From: Paulinella micropora
Lineage: Eukaryota > Cercozoa > Imbricatea > Euglyphida
Reading direction: 5' to 3'
NCBI GenBank assembly: GCA_009731375.1
Contig: BJOX01000042.1
Location: 447,606 to 472,651 of the forward strand
DNA: 25,046 nucleotides
In this document: piece after piece, positions 1 to 9,702 of the stretch
Numbering within the stretch: position 1 is the first letter of the stretch
Layout of the letters: each line of letters starts with the position of its first letter
Translations under genes and position numbers: made by a program
The notes under the pieces: model-generated
What the model saw: the letters and a program-made list of their open reading frames with translations, nothing else
The model's database searches: none
Told to the model about the DNA's origin: nothing

Positions 1-60
1 GGGGGGGGGGGGGACGGGGAAAATGGAAATTGTCTATCCCCCCAACCCCCCCCCTTTTTC

Positions 61-388
61 GCACCCCAATCGGAATAAATGATGGTTTGTGTGAACCAGG
101 AGGAGTTGGGAGCTCATAATGGTAGGGTGGCATGCCCCAGACTCGATGTTGATGCTGATATGTTTTTTTTTGGAATTCACGCAAATATTTGCGTTAGGCG
201 AGTGTCCTGAATGCCAAAGTTTCTTGTTTCTTTTGCACCCCTGTCGGAATAAATCATGGTTTGCGTGAGCTCATAATGACAGGGTGGCTAGCCCCAGACT
301 CGATGTTGATGCTGATATAATTTCTTTGGAATTCACGCAAATATTTGCGTTAGGGGAGTGTCCTGAATGCCGAAATTCCTTGTTTTTT
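61..388. repeat. tandem duplication, about 165 bp per unit
   Basis: Two diverged copies lie head to tail, at about 61-234 and 235-388. Both begin with GCACCCC followed by CGGAATAAAT, share a block around CCCCAGACTCGATGTTGATG, share the inner block GGAATTCACGCAAATATTTG, and end with GTGTCCTGAATGCC. They differ by small indels; copy 1 has a 10-bp insertion near 100. No convincing coding sequence is present; the short frames here are not protein-like. Confidence 0.8.
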
Positions 389-389
389 A

Positions 390-895
390 GGAGTACTTGC
401 CGGTACCTCCAGTAATTGAACCTACCCTGTCGGGGAAGGGGGTGTCCGGCCCTCCCCCTGGGAACCCAAGCCCTGCAATTATACGTACCCGTTTTGGTCG
501 CGGTGGAACACAAACCAGAAAATTGAGGTCTTTTTGCCACCAGGCGCCGTTTGCGCACACCAGAGGGAGCTAGCGGCTGATATTTGGTTTACCTGACACT
601 TCTTGATGAGTTCTTTTCGAAAATATAAAAGCTGTGGTGCCGGGTGGCGTAAAATCAGAAAATTCATGTTTTTGAGCCACCAGGCGCCGTTCGCGCACAC
701 CAGAGAGAGTTTGAGGCTGATGTTTGGTGTACCCGACACCTCTCGGTGCCCTCTCTTCGGAGATCCAAAAGTTTTGGTGCCGGGTGGCACAAAACCAGAG
801 ATTTTAGTTTGTATGCCACCAGAATTACACTTGCGTTCTGCTGGTACCTCCGGCAATTGAACGTACCCTGTCGACGAGGAAGGGGGGGCGTCCGG
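390..895. repeat. nested repeat: three ~120-bp copies between two ~60-bp copies
   Basis: The inner unit recurs at about 486-603, 627-745 and 767-840 (partial). Shared blocks are GGTGCCGGGTGGC, GCCACCAGGCGCCGTT and CGCACACCAGAG. The block GGTACCTCC followed by CAATTGAAC and TACCCTGTCG occurs at about 400-452 and again at 844-895, so it brackets the array. Several frames stay open through it, but they are a by-product of the repeat and resemble no known protein. Confidence 0.7.
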
Positions 896-933
896 GGAGC
901 AAACCATCCTTTCAGGTGTTGGCGCAGCCCCTA

Positions 934-934
<1 letters not shown>

Positions 935-994
<60 letters not shown>

Positions 995-1111
995 TGCGGG
1001 GGTGTCATTAGAGCCTATCGTCAATTCTTCTTACTCCCCTCACGGGTGAGACGATGGAGGCGCATGTGCAGATTTGCATCAGCCATTGACAGAGAAGCAC
1101 TATTATTATTA

Positions 1112-1143
<32 letters not shown>
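935..1143. repeat. (TTA)n and (ATT)n microsatellites
   Basis: An uninterrupted TTA array spans about 935-992 and an ATT array about 1101-1143. They are separated by ~105 bp of unique sequence in which I see no gene. Confidence 0.9.
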
Positions 1144-1144
<1 letters not shown>

Positions 1145-1209
1145 ACTATTGTCGAGACTCTGTTTTCGAGCTTTGCGAAGGATGCGTCTTAAAACCCTGT
1201 CTATGTATA

Positions 1210-1440
1210 TGTACCTATATGAGAAGTTCCTTGTCCTTAACTACAATGAGCAATAACTTCAAATGCTTCGTTCTCAGTCAATACTGGTGTCCAGTATCTG
1301 TAGCTTAGCTCATTAGTAAGCTCTTGACGAGGGCTTTCAAACGAGCCACTGCACAAGCGACAGCAACCAGCATTGGCTGAGATCGAATCACTTGAAGTCA
1401 TTGCTCATTGTAGTTAAGAACTAGGAAATTCTTATATGTA
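1210..1440. repeat. inverted repeat with ~130-bp spacer
   Basis: The arm at 1227-1262 (containing TTAACTACAATGAGCAAT) is matched by its reverse complement at 1392-1427 with about three mismatches. A weaker match extends outward through GTACCTATATGAGAAG, to roughly 1210 and 1440. The spacer holds a tRNA-like stretch (TAGCTTAGCTCATTAGTAAGC, then GATCGAATCAC). The structure fits a foldback element or two opposed copies of a short repeat. Confidence 0.65.
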
Positions 1441-1678
1441 CCTATATATCTAAATACCTGCCTATCTAATAACTTTGGTTATTGATGATCTTGATGTTTA
1501 GATGATGATGATGTTGTTAATGTTCTTCTGTTTTCATCTCCAGGCTACTTTGTGAGATACGTACCTGCAGCGTCTGTTGTCAGTATTGATCTATATAACG
1601 ACCTACCTGCTATTTCATCGGTCACCTCCGCAAAATGCGGTCAGGTTAACGATAAAACTACAAATGCGGCGCGCCAAC

Positions 1679-1736
1679 TTTGACGTGTTTTGCGGGCTCG
1701 CCGGCCCGGCCCGGCTCGCCCGCAAAACACGTCAAA
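1679..1736. repeat. perfect 19-bp inverted repeat (hairpin)
   Basis: The arm 1679-1697 (TTTGACGTGTTTTGCGGGC) is the exact reverse complement of 1718-1736. The 20-nt loop is made of CCGG/GGCC blocks and can itself pair partly. This is the most stable local foldback I see in the non-microsatellite part of the window. It could be a foldback or MITE end or a cruciform site; it lies far from any recognised gene, so a terminator role is unlikely. Confidence 0.85.
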
Positions 1737-1835
1737 TTTGTGGCTAGCCAAATAATATACTAATACCAACCTGGCTACAGGCTACTTTGTGAAATACGTA
1801 CCTGCAGTATCTTTGTGCCGTGGATATCGGGTGAT

Positions 1836-1843
1836 TCATACAT

Positions 1844-1909
<66 letters not shown>

Positions 1910-2098
1910 GCAAGCACATACATACACACATACATACACACATACATACACATACATATACACACGCACACAAACGCACACACACAGACACACAGATACA
2001 TGCACACACACACACACATACATAGAAATACATACATACATACATACATACATACATACATAAATACATGCATACACACACACACACTCACACACGCA
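1836..2098. repeat. (CATA)n / (CA)n microsatellite
   Basis: Mixed CATA and CA arrays with interruptions. All long open frames across this stretch (poly Cys-Val-Tyr, His-Thr) arise from the repeat and are not genes. Confidence 0.95.
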
Positions 2099-2136
2099 TA
2101 CGTACCTGCAGCGTCTTGATGCAGTGAATAGCATAT

Positions 2137-2769
2137 ATAAATATATACATATATATATATATATAACTGAAAGAGCCAATAGAGTTCCACTAATGCACCT
2201 AATGTATGTTTTGTATATATAATGTATAATAATATTATATATATATATATAAATATAAATATAAATATAAATATAAATATAAATATAAATATAAATATAA
2301 ATATAAATATATGTACGTACATATATATATATATCCCAATATATGAATATATATATATATATATATATATCAATGTATATATATATCAATATATCAATAT
2401 ATCAATATATCAATATATCAATATACATATATATATACATATATATATAACATAATATATATATATTTATATTATATATATATGTGTATATATATATACA
2501 TATGTATATATATATATATGTATATTATGTATATATATATATATATATTATATACATATATATGTATATACATGCGCGTGTGTATGTATGTATGTATGTA
2601 TGTATGCATGTATGTATGTATGTATGTATCGATATATATGTGTATGTGTATACATACATATATTACATATATAATATATAAATATGTGTATATGTATATA
2701 CATATATATATATATTCATATATTCGTAAATATGTATATATGTAGAAATATGTATATATATATATATGT

Positions 2770-2800
<31 letters not shown>

Positions 2801-2897
2801 ATATAAATTCATATATTTATATGTAAATTCATGTGTATATATATTCATATATTTATAAATATATATAAATATATATATATATATATATTCATATATT

Positions 2898-2949
<52 letters not shown>

Positions 2950-2992
2950 ACATACATTAGGTTCGGTAGCGGCACTCTATTTGCTCTTTCAG

Positions 2993-3088
<96 letters not shown>

Positions 3089-3105
3089 TAGAGAGAGAGA
3101 AAGAG

Positions 3106-3136
<31 letters not shown>

Positions 3137-3184
3137 AAACATACATCAGGTGCGGAAGCGGCACTCTATTGGCTCGTTCAGCTA

Positions 3185-3220
<36 letters not shown>

Positions 3221-3349
3221 ATATATGTATATTAGCTATATATATATATATGTATATATATATATTATAGCTATATATATAGCTACATATATATATGTAT
3301 ATATATATATGTATATATATATATAACATATATAAGCTGCGGTAGCGGC

Positions 3350-3408
<59 letters not shown>

Positions 3409-3412
3409 GTAT
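2137..3412. repeat. (TA)n-rich array with ATAAAT, TCAATA and TATG subarrays
   Basis: About 1.3 kb dominated by alternating TA. It includes an ATAAAT 6-mer array at about 2248-2310, a TCAATA array at about 2370-2425, a TATG array at about 2582-2630 and nearly pure TA runs at 2999-3080 and 3351-3405. Embedded conserved units are listed separately. No genes. Confidence 0.95.
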
Positions 3413-3460
3413 AACATACATAAGGTGCGATAGCGGCACTCTATTGGATTCTTCAGCTTC
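2165..3460. repeat. five copies of a conserved ~48-bp unit inside the TA arrays
   Basis: The unit reads roughly AACATACATAAGGTGCGGTAG then CGGCACTCTATTGGCTC and TTCAGC. Copies lie at 2949-2994, 3138-3184, 3325-3350 (truncated) and 3413-3460 on the plus strand, and at 2165-2211 inverted. Plus-strand copies start about 189, 187 and 88 bp apart. Each is embedded in TA repeat, so TA plus unit forms a higher-order repeat. Confidence 0.85.
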
Positions 3461-3480
3461 TTGCATTGATAACTAGGAAA

Positions 3481-3484
<4 letters not shown>

Positions 3485-3515
<31 letters not shown>

Positions 3516-3584
3516 TTCTCTCTTTCTCTCTCTCTCTCTCTATCTCTCTCTCTNNNNNNNNNNTGCATCTATCTATCTGTCTAC

Positions 3585-3654
<70 letters not shown>

Positions 3655-3760
3655 CTTCATCTATCTATCTATCTCTTCATCTATCTATCTATCTCTCTAT
3701 CTCTCTATCTATCTCTCTATCTATCTATCTATCTATCTATCGATCTATCTACCTTTCCAA
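3485..3760. repeat. (CT)n and (ATCT)n microsatellites with a gap
   Basis: A CT array spans 3485-3553, followed by ten N and then an ATCT array to about 3760 with a few CTCTTCAT interruptions. Confidence 0.95.
3554..3563. other. assembly gap (10 N)
   Basis: The gap directly follows a CT array. Gap sizes of exactly ten occur four times in the window and are probably placeholders rather than measured lengths. Confidence 0.95.
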
Positions 3761-3849
3761 TTTATCTGTCCATATCATTCATCTATTCGTTTGTCTTTTT
3801 GTTCATCTCTAGATCTATCGTCCCGCTTATATGTATATACATTTATGTA

Positions 3850-4044
3850 CTTCTCCTCCTCCTCCTCCTACTCCTACTCCTCCTCCTGCTCCTCCTCCTC
3901 CACCGTCTTCTTCTTCTTCTTCTTCTTCTTCTTCTTCTTCTTCTTCTTCTTCTTCTTCTTCTTCTTCTTCTTCTTCTTCTGCTTTTTCTTCTTCTTCTTC
4001 TTCTTCTTCTTCTTCTTCTTCTTCTTCTTCTTCTTCTTCTTCTT

Positions 4045-4079
<35 letters not shown>

Positions 4080-4205
4080 TCGTCTTCTTCTTCTTATTCT
4101 TCCTCCTCCTCTTCNNNNNNNNNNNNNNNNNNNNNNNNNNNNNNNNNNNNNNNNNNNNNNNCCTCCTCTTCCTCCTCCTCCATTCTCTCCTCCTCCTCCT
4201 CCTCC
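3850..4205. repeat. (TCC)n / (TTC)n / (TAC)n triplet array with a gap
   Basis: Triplet arrays give poly-Ser, poly-Phe, poly-Leu or poly-Glu in the different frames, so open frames here are not evidence of genes. A 47-N gap interrupts the array. Confidence 0.95.
4115..4161. other. assembly gap (47 N)
   Basis: Lies within the TTC/TCC triplet array. Confidence 0.95.
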
Positions 4206-4351
4206 ATCTTTCACATAGGTCGTGGTAACAAAAGGCGGTCTCTCTTGCTCGCTTTGACTCGAACAAAAGTTCATTCTACAAAATAAACGTTGTTTTTTGT
4301 GATTGTTTTCTTTCTGCTGTCCCTTTCTTGCTCTCCCCACTTATCTCTACG

Positions 4352-4638
<287 letters not shown>

Positions 4639-4639
4639 A

Positions 4640-5250
4640 GCGTGGTCTGAACGGTTGTAAAATAAATTTTTAGATATTAATGTAAAATAATAATATTTTA
4701 TCTATTCAGCTTCCTACTTATTATAGCAGAGGACAATGATTCAGTGGCAAAGTCAACTATCAAATTAGTTTAACTTAACGGTTACATCCGTCCGCAAAAT
4801 CAGCATAATTTTCTGGAAACTTAGCGTTAGTTAGCACTGTTGAATTGAAATATAAATATTGCAGTTTTACAATATAAATTGTAGTGTTTTTATGTAAATA
4901 TTGCAAATAAGCAATATAGTTATTGCAATATTAGTATTGCTTTTTGAAATATTAATATTGCATACATTTCAATATTAATATTGCTTAGTATTGCTTTTTT
5001 GCAATATTAATATTGCATACATTTCAATATTAATATTGCTTTTTTGCAATAATAATATTGCATCAATTTTAATATTAATATTGCTTTTGCGATTTTACAT
5101 GTCAGTCCGAAATGATTGGAAACATAACAAACATTTCCCAGGAAGAAATTTTTGTTATATTTCCAATTGTTTCAGACATGCCCTCACATCAGTTGTTATA
5201 TAATTATTGCAATATTAATATTACTTTTTTGCAATATTGATATTGCCGCG
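4640..5250. repeat. AT-rich region with repeated palindrome GCAATATTAATATTGC
   Basis: The 16-bp palindrome GCAATATTAATATTGC and close variants (TTCAATATTAATATTGC, GCAATAATAATATTGC) recur at about 4924-5090 and again at 5207-5247. In the first block, part of the array is a ~50-bp tandem unit made of a palindrome, the spacer CATACATTTC and a second palindrome. No gene is seen between 4640 and 5240. Confidence 0.75.
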
Positions 5251-5967
5251 AGATCAGCACGACCCAACACCTCCTCTTTCCATCCTACGCCTACAACAAC
5301 ACCGAACGCAGCAAATGGCAACGCTGCCCAATTTACAGTCGCAACTCGCTCCCAAAGTTCTATCCCCGCGAGCAGTCAGCACACTCCGCCCAAGCAGCAG
5401 CTGGTACTCGAATCTGATGAAGAAGAACGTCAGGATGAATACCCACGCCACGGGACGGCGCCACCTCCNNNNNNNNNNCCCCCCCCCCCCCCCCCCCTCA
5501 GTAATAAGCAGTTTTCTACCCCGACTCCTGCCAAATCTCGCCCTCGTCGTCGCAAGAAGAGCGACCACCATTTAAATGCTAATTAGGGAACAGCGGCGGC
5601 GTGGATTTATATCTCTCGTACAGCTAAGGCATGTCATCATCTACTACAAGTGTTGAACAAGACGAACATCGTTCCAATAACTAAATATCCCCACTACGCT
5701 TACGCGATAAAACAAGCAGTACGAGCTGCATATAAAACCATAGTCTCCGCCAAGAAGATCTCAACCAACTCTAGAGGCTGTTACCCGGCTCGGCCGTCTT
5801 GGCGGTAGCATAGGCTTCCACCAGTTTATCTCAGTGCACATAGCCATAATCTGCCCCATATCATCTTCCATCTCAGCGGAAGAAGATGCTACCATTTGCT
5901 CCCAACGACTCGCCTTGAAACAACAATTCATCTCTCTCCTTCTCCCCCGAATGAACGTACGACGATG
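5245..5967 (+). pseudogene. broken ORF upstream of the reverse transcriptase, function unknown
   Basis: A protein-like reading can be followed in pieces. Frame 1 runs from about 5245 to a TAG at 5584; it is rich in Thr, Pro, Ser, Gln and Asn, with an acidic block (LESDEEERQDEY), a proline run at the N gap 5469-5478, and a basic block (SRPRRRKK). After the TAG the same frame stays protein-like (KYPHYAYAIKQAVRAAYK) to about 5770. The reading then continues best in frame 2 from 5771 (LEAVTRLGRLGGSIGFHQF) to a TGA near 5967. That implies at least one nonsense change and one frameshift. I recognise no domain. Because the retroelement reading follows within ~270 bp on the same strand, this may be the same element's leading ORF or N-terminal part, but it could equally be an unrelated dead gene. 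Confidence 0.4.
5469..5478. other. assembly gap (10 N)
   Basis: Followed by a C run. It interrupts the broken ORF at 5245-5967 and leaves that frame uncertain. Confidence 0.95.
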
Positions 5968-6232
5968 AGCTTATCCTCGGATGCGTCCGTTTTACTCCTC
6001 CGCACCTACCCCACGAAACCATAGCTTTTCCGATTCATTTACCCGTGCAAACAGACTACATGCCCGTGCCGTGAACCCGATTGTGGCCCACCCGATCTCC
6101 TTTCGCGGAACCACCCATCACTACCGATGTGGCAACTCCCTTGCCCTATGGATATCGCAGTCTGCACCCTCCTCTATCTACGCCAAGCTTTCTTAATTAC
6201 TTGATGATTCGGCCCATCGCGAACTCATTGTA

Positions 6233-8668
6233 GTACATAACTATGGACGCCGAGCAGGTCTTGACGACTGGGACCAGCTACAACGCGTATACGGTCGATC
6301 CAAAATCTATGAATTTGGCCATTCACATATCCCTAAAACACCATATGTCCGTATGCGATCGTCAGCAGCCCGGTCTCTACTGAGAAGACCTTTCGGCATT
6401 TTCATGATACGGGTCGACAACACCGCTTTCTACCTTGACCATACCATTCCTATAGAAAAGATTGCGAACCATCCAAACTCCTGGGCCCCCCAGATGCGGT
6501 CAGCCACTATTGCCCAAGTGAATGTTTGGTCCCAAGCCAACAGTATTCCTCCGGGACGTACCAAAGCCTATGTTATGCGGGTTGTTCGCTCGAACCTACG
6601 ACCATATCGCCAGATCTTACGAGGCTCAAACTATACTATTTCGCTCTGTGTTGGCGGCGGACTGGCCCGATCATTTACACGCAAGCTCCCGACTATTTTA
6701 CTTAGCATCTACAAACCGTGTCATGCTATCAAGAAATTCTTACTACCTATTACAAAAGTCGCTCACCGCAAACCTCCGACAGTGGCTGGCATCTTCCTCA
6801 ACCACGTGACCCATACATCGAAGTTCGTGTTCTCGACGACGAGACCGAAACCGCCCGAGTGTACATGCCAACCTTGGCGACACCTAGTAGCAGCCCCTCA
6901 TTTCTCGAATAGAATGTCCGACATGCAAGGCCTCCCAGATGTAGTCGGGCAACTCAGTAGCGCATGGTCACCAACGCCTACGACGGCCAGTATCAAGATC
7001 ATTGTGTATAAGGCTATCCTCGGCTTCCTGGCAGGGATGGATAGAATATTCAATATTCAGCCCTGTGAAGATATCAAGCGGGAACGGCCACGCCATGTAC
7101 ACCAGAATAATACTGAACTCCTTCATTCCCATCGTCTCTTCCTGAGATCTCGGCTCCGCTTCGCTGGAACGAAACATAGTGAGATTGATTACCTTCTCCA
7201 GTCCATCTATAACGCAATCACACGATGTCAGGACCACGGTGAGACGACTGTCACAATAGATCAATTACTTCTCTGCCGCGATCAACTAAAACCGCTCATA
7301 ACCCAATCTTTGGATAAGAACGGCAACTCCCTTTGGGTCGAATGTCCAGTGCTGACGTATCAGCGTATGCGGAAAGAAGTGGTCGACTGCCCTGCGTTGC
7401 GAGATCTTCGGCTACCTCGCCTGACCTCCGTGACGAGCTCATTAACCTATACAAGTCCCGTAACCTGGAACGATTTGGTCGCCTCAACCGCAAACGGTCA
7501 AAGATTCACAGCGCTATTGTTTTTACGAAAGACAAATTCCCGATTGAAAAAACCAGTCTCGTTTGCAACCAGAAGCGCTCACCGTGGCGCAATTTACTCC
7601 GAAACCTCAGTTGAGTACTACAATTTATTATTCTCCTACTGGACAATCTCCTATTGCATTTCAATCTATCGCGACTCCTTACTCACGCTATGGTTGATTT
7701 CCAAATTTTCGACAAAGAAAGTCATGTATCGGTATTCCAATTCGACGTGAAACAAATGTTTACTTGGCTTTCGCACGAGTCAGTTATTAACTCAGTTCTA
7801 TTTGCTCTCACGACAATGAAACTATTCACTAGAGAGAGTAAACGTTCCGCCACGTATTGCGATGCTTTCCAAGTCTCGAAACAGGCGTGGCTGGGCACGG
7901 ATAAGAAACTTCGATACGAGGTGGGATGGAAGAGGGGAAACGCGACTGCCGACTTCTATTTCTTTTCATTCGAGGACATTACTCGACTCGTTCGTTTGGA
8001 CCTTACACATACTTATTTCTCCATGGGTGACTCGGTATTCACCCAACTCCATGGCTGCCCTATTGGCGGGTACCTCTCGGCTCAATTAGCAGTTATAAAG
8101 TGTATGGTGGATGAACACATTGCGATCACCACCCGAGTTCCTCAGCCCCTAGGATCAGCCATATACGGAATACGCTAAGTGGATGACCTCCTACTCATGA
8201 CTGTGCTACCGGTTGGACATCCGATTGTCAGCCTATTACTCTCTGATCCGGCAATCAGGCTACAAGAAATACCCCTCGGACGACCAACTGTATACAGGAG
8301 GATTGGAACTTGAGGAAGACCCGATTTCTCCGGTCCAAGGATATTATTCGATCATCTTTGCTGGATATTATCTTGTTATCCCTGTTAATTTACCTGAGAC
8401 ATACTTATCCCGTCCCCACTTCAAGAACTGGGTCTCGATGATGACGGAAAACCGTTTCAGGTTTCCTCGCTTGCCGCCGATGGATACGTCTAGACGGGAA
8501 ACCCTGATTGGGACCCTAATCGGTATGTTTACATTCTTCTACGCTCAAAGATCAAACCAGAGGATATATATACTGGCCGAATCGGTGTTACGTCTTTTTG
8601 TAGAAATCAGAAATCCTCGAAGTGTGTTCGAGATGGCCTTGTCCCAAATGGTTTCTCGTGTCAAGTGA
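6233..8668 (+). pseudogene. degenerate reverse transcriptase, Penelope-like
   Basis: The best protein reading changes frame several times: frame 2 from 6233, frame 3 at about 6560-6800, frame 1 at 6810-6910, frame 2 at 6910-7370, frame 1 at 7400-8220, then frame 2 to 8668. The polymerase core sits in frame 1. Motif A is FDVKQMFTWLSHE with its catalytic Asp codon at 7744. The stretch that follows (FEDITRLVRLDL, then YFSMGDSVFTQLHGCPIGG) resembles the Q-x-x-G-x-x-x-G region of Penelope-like enzymes. The active-site motif reads stop-V-D-D at 8176-8187, so the residue before VDD, normally Tyr, has become TAA. Another stop lies at 7612. Downstream frame 2 (LYTGGLELEEDP) fits a thumb region. No GIY-YIG endonuclease is visible. 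The copy is certainly inactive; the exact RT lineage is less sure, and a related single-copy RT family is the main alternative. Confidence 0.65.
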
Positions 8669-8829
8669 TGACGTATGGCCACAGATACGCAGCTTGTTTT
8701 GGATGTCAACACGGTGGCCCAATTGGATGGAGAACACATCTTTCCGCGTACGATGGCAGTGGGTTCAAGGATTGCTAAATGACTCACCTGAATTATTATT
8801 GAACCAGCCCCTTGTCTTGTAGCTAACAA

Positions 8830-9285
8830 TCTATATGAAAGTATTATGTCACAGGGTGGGGTTAGCGCGTCCGAGGTTTGGTTTCCCGTTTCCCTTTGCC
8901 TCAGGATACGATTCCTGAGGCTCCTCAAACTAGCCACTCTACACGAAATTATGTATTGAAAACCGCTACGCTGGAATATGGGAGCCTTCTACATTCGATT
9001 GGCGATGCTATAGTGGGACTTGCTATCTTCTCTCGCTTGTTGGTTAGTTAGTTTTTTCGTTTCTTATATATTATCATAGTTACTTTATATGTTTTTCGTT
9101 GGGATTTTACTCTTTCCCCACATATATATTTTTACCATTTTTATCTACTCCATGTCTATTTTTCTATAATTTAAATATATTTTTCTTCTTATATCATAGT
9201 ATTATCTCGTCATCCGTCTACTATGCTCTTGTTCATCCTTTCAAGTTCGTCTTTTCTAGTTTCCAACTTATTATAATCTTTTACA
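8830..9285. other. AT-rich stretch without a recognisable gene
   Basis: The sequence becomes progressively T-rich after about 9040. Short frames here (for example a Phe/Leu-rich one at 9099-9305) reflect base composition. It may be the 3' flank of the retroelement. Confidence 0.5.
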
Positions 9286-9509
9286 TACATAAATTACATA
9301 CATAAATTACATACATAAATTACATACATAAATTACATACATAGATGACATACATACGTTACATACATACATACACACATATATACATATATACATACAT
9401 ACATATATATACATATATACATACATACATACATGCATACATACATACATGCATACATACATGCATTCATACATGCATACATACATACATACATACATAC
9501 ATGCATGCA

Positions 9510-9541
<32 letters not shown>

Positions 9542-9603
9542 CATACATACATACATACATACATACATACATACCTACATACATGCATACATACATACAC
9601 TAT
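9285..9603. repeat. 13-bp (ACATACATAAATT) array followed by (CATA/CATG)n
   Basis: About four units of a 13-bp repeat at 9285-9340 grade into a long CATA array with scattered CATG units up to 9603. The array ends about 100 bp beyond the 3' end of the minus-strand TPR gene. Confidence 0.95.
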
Positions 9604-9702
9604 ATATTCTATCGCAGGGCTAAGCGTGCCCTAGCTTGTCCTTGTGGCGCAATGCAAGGTACTTCTGGTAAGTCAAGCTGCAATTGGACGACTCGTAGCG
9701 CG

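Larger units (their letters stand above)
1541..2118. repeat. three dispersed copies of a ~35-bp direct repeat
   Basis: The block CAGGCTACTTTGTGA, then ATACGTACCTGCAG, occurs at 1541-1575 and 1778-1812. A shorter version (ATACGTACCTGCAGCGTCT) occurs at about 2099-2117. The first two copies flank the long hairpin at 1679-1736. Confidence 0.75.

Noticed and set aside
1744-3466. Several long frames on both strands (Tyr/Ile/Cys/Val or His/Thr rich).
   Set aside because: They are translations of CATA, CA and TA repeats, open in several frames at once.
3466-4340. Long frames giving poly-Ser, poly-Leu, poly-Phe, poly-Glu and poly-Arg.
   Set aside because: They come from triplet and ATCT microsatellites and run through N gaps.
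9285-9603. CRISPR-like regular array.
   Set aside because: The units are 4-13 bp tandem repeats without unique spacers; this is microsatellite in a eukaryotic setting.
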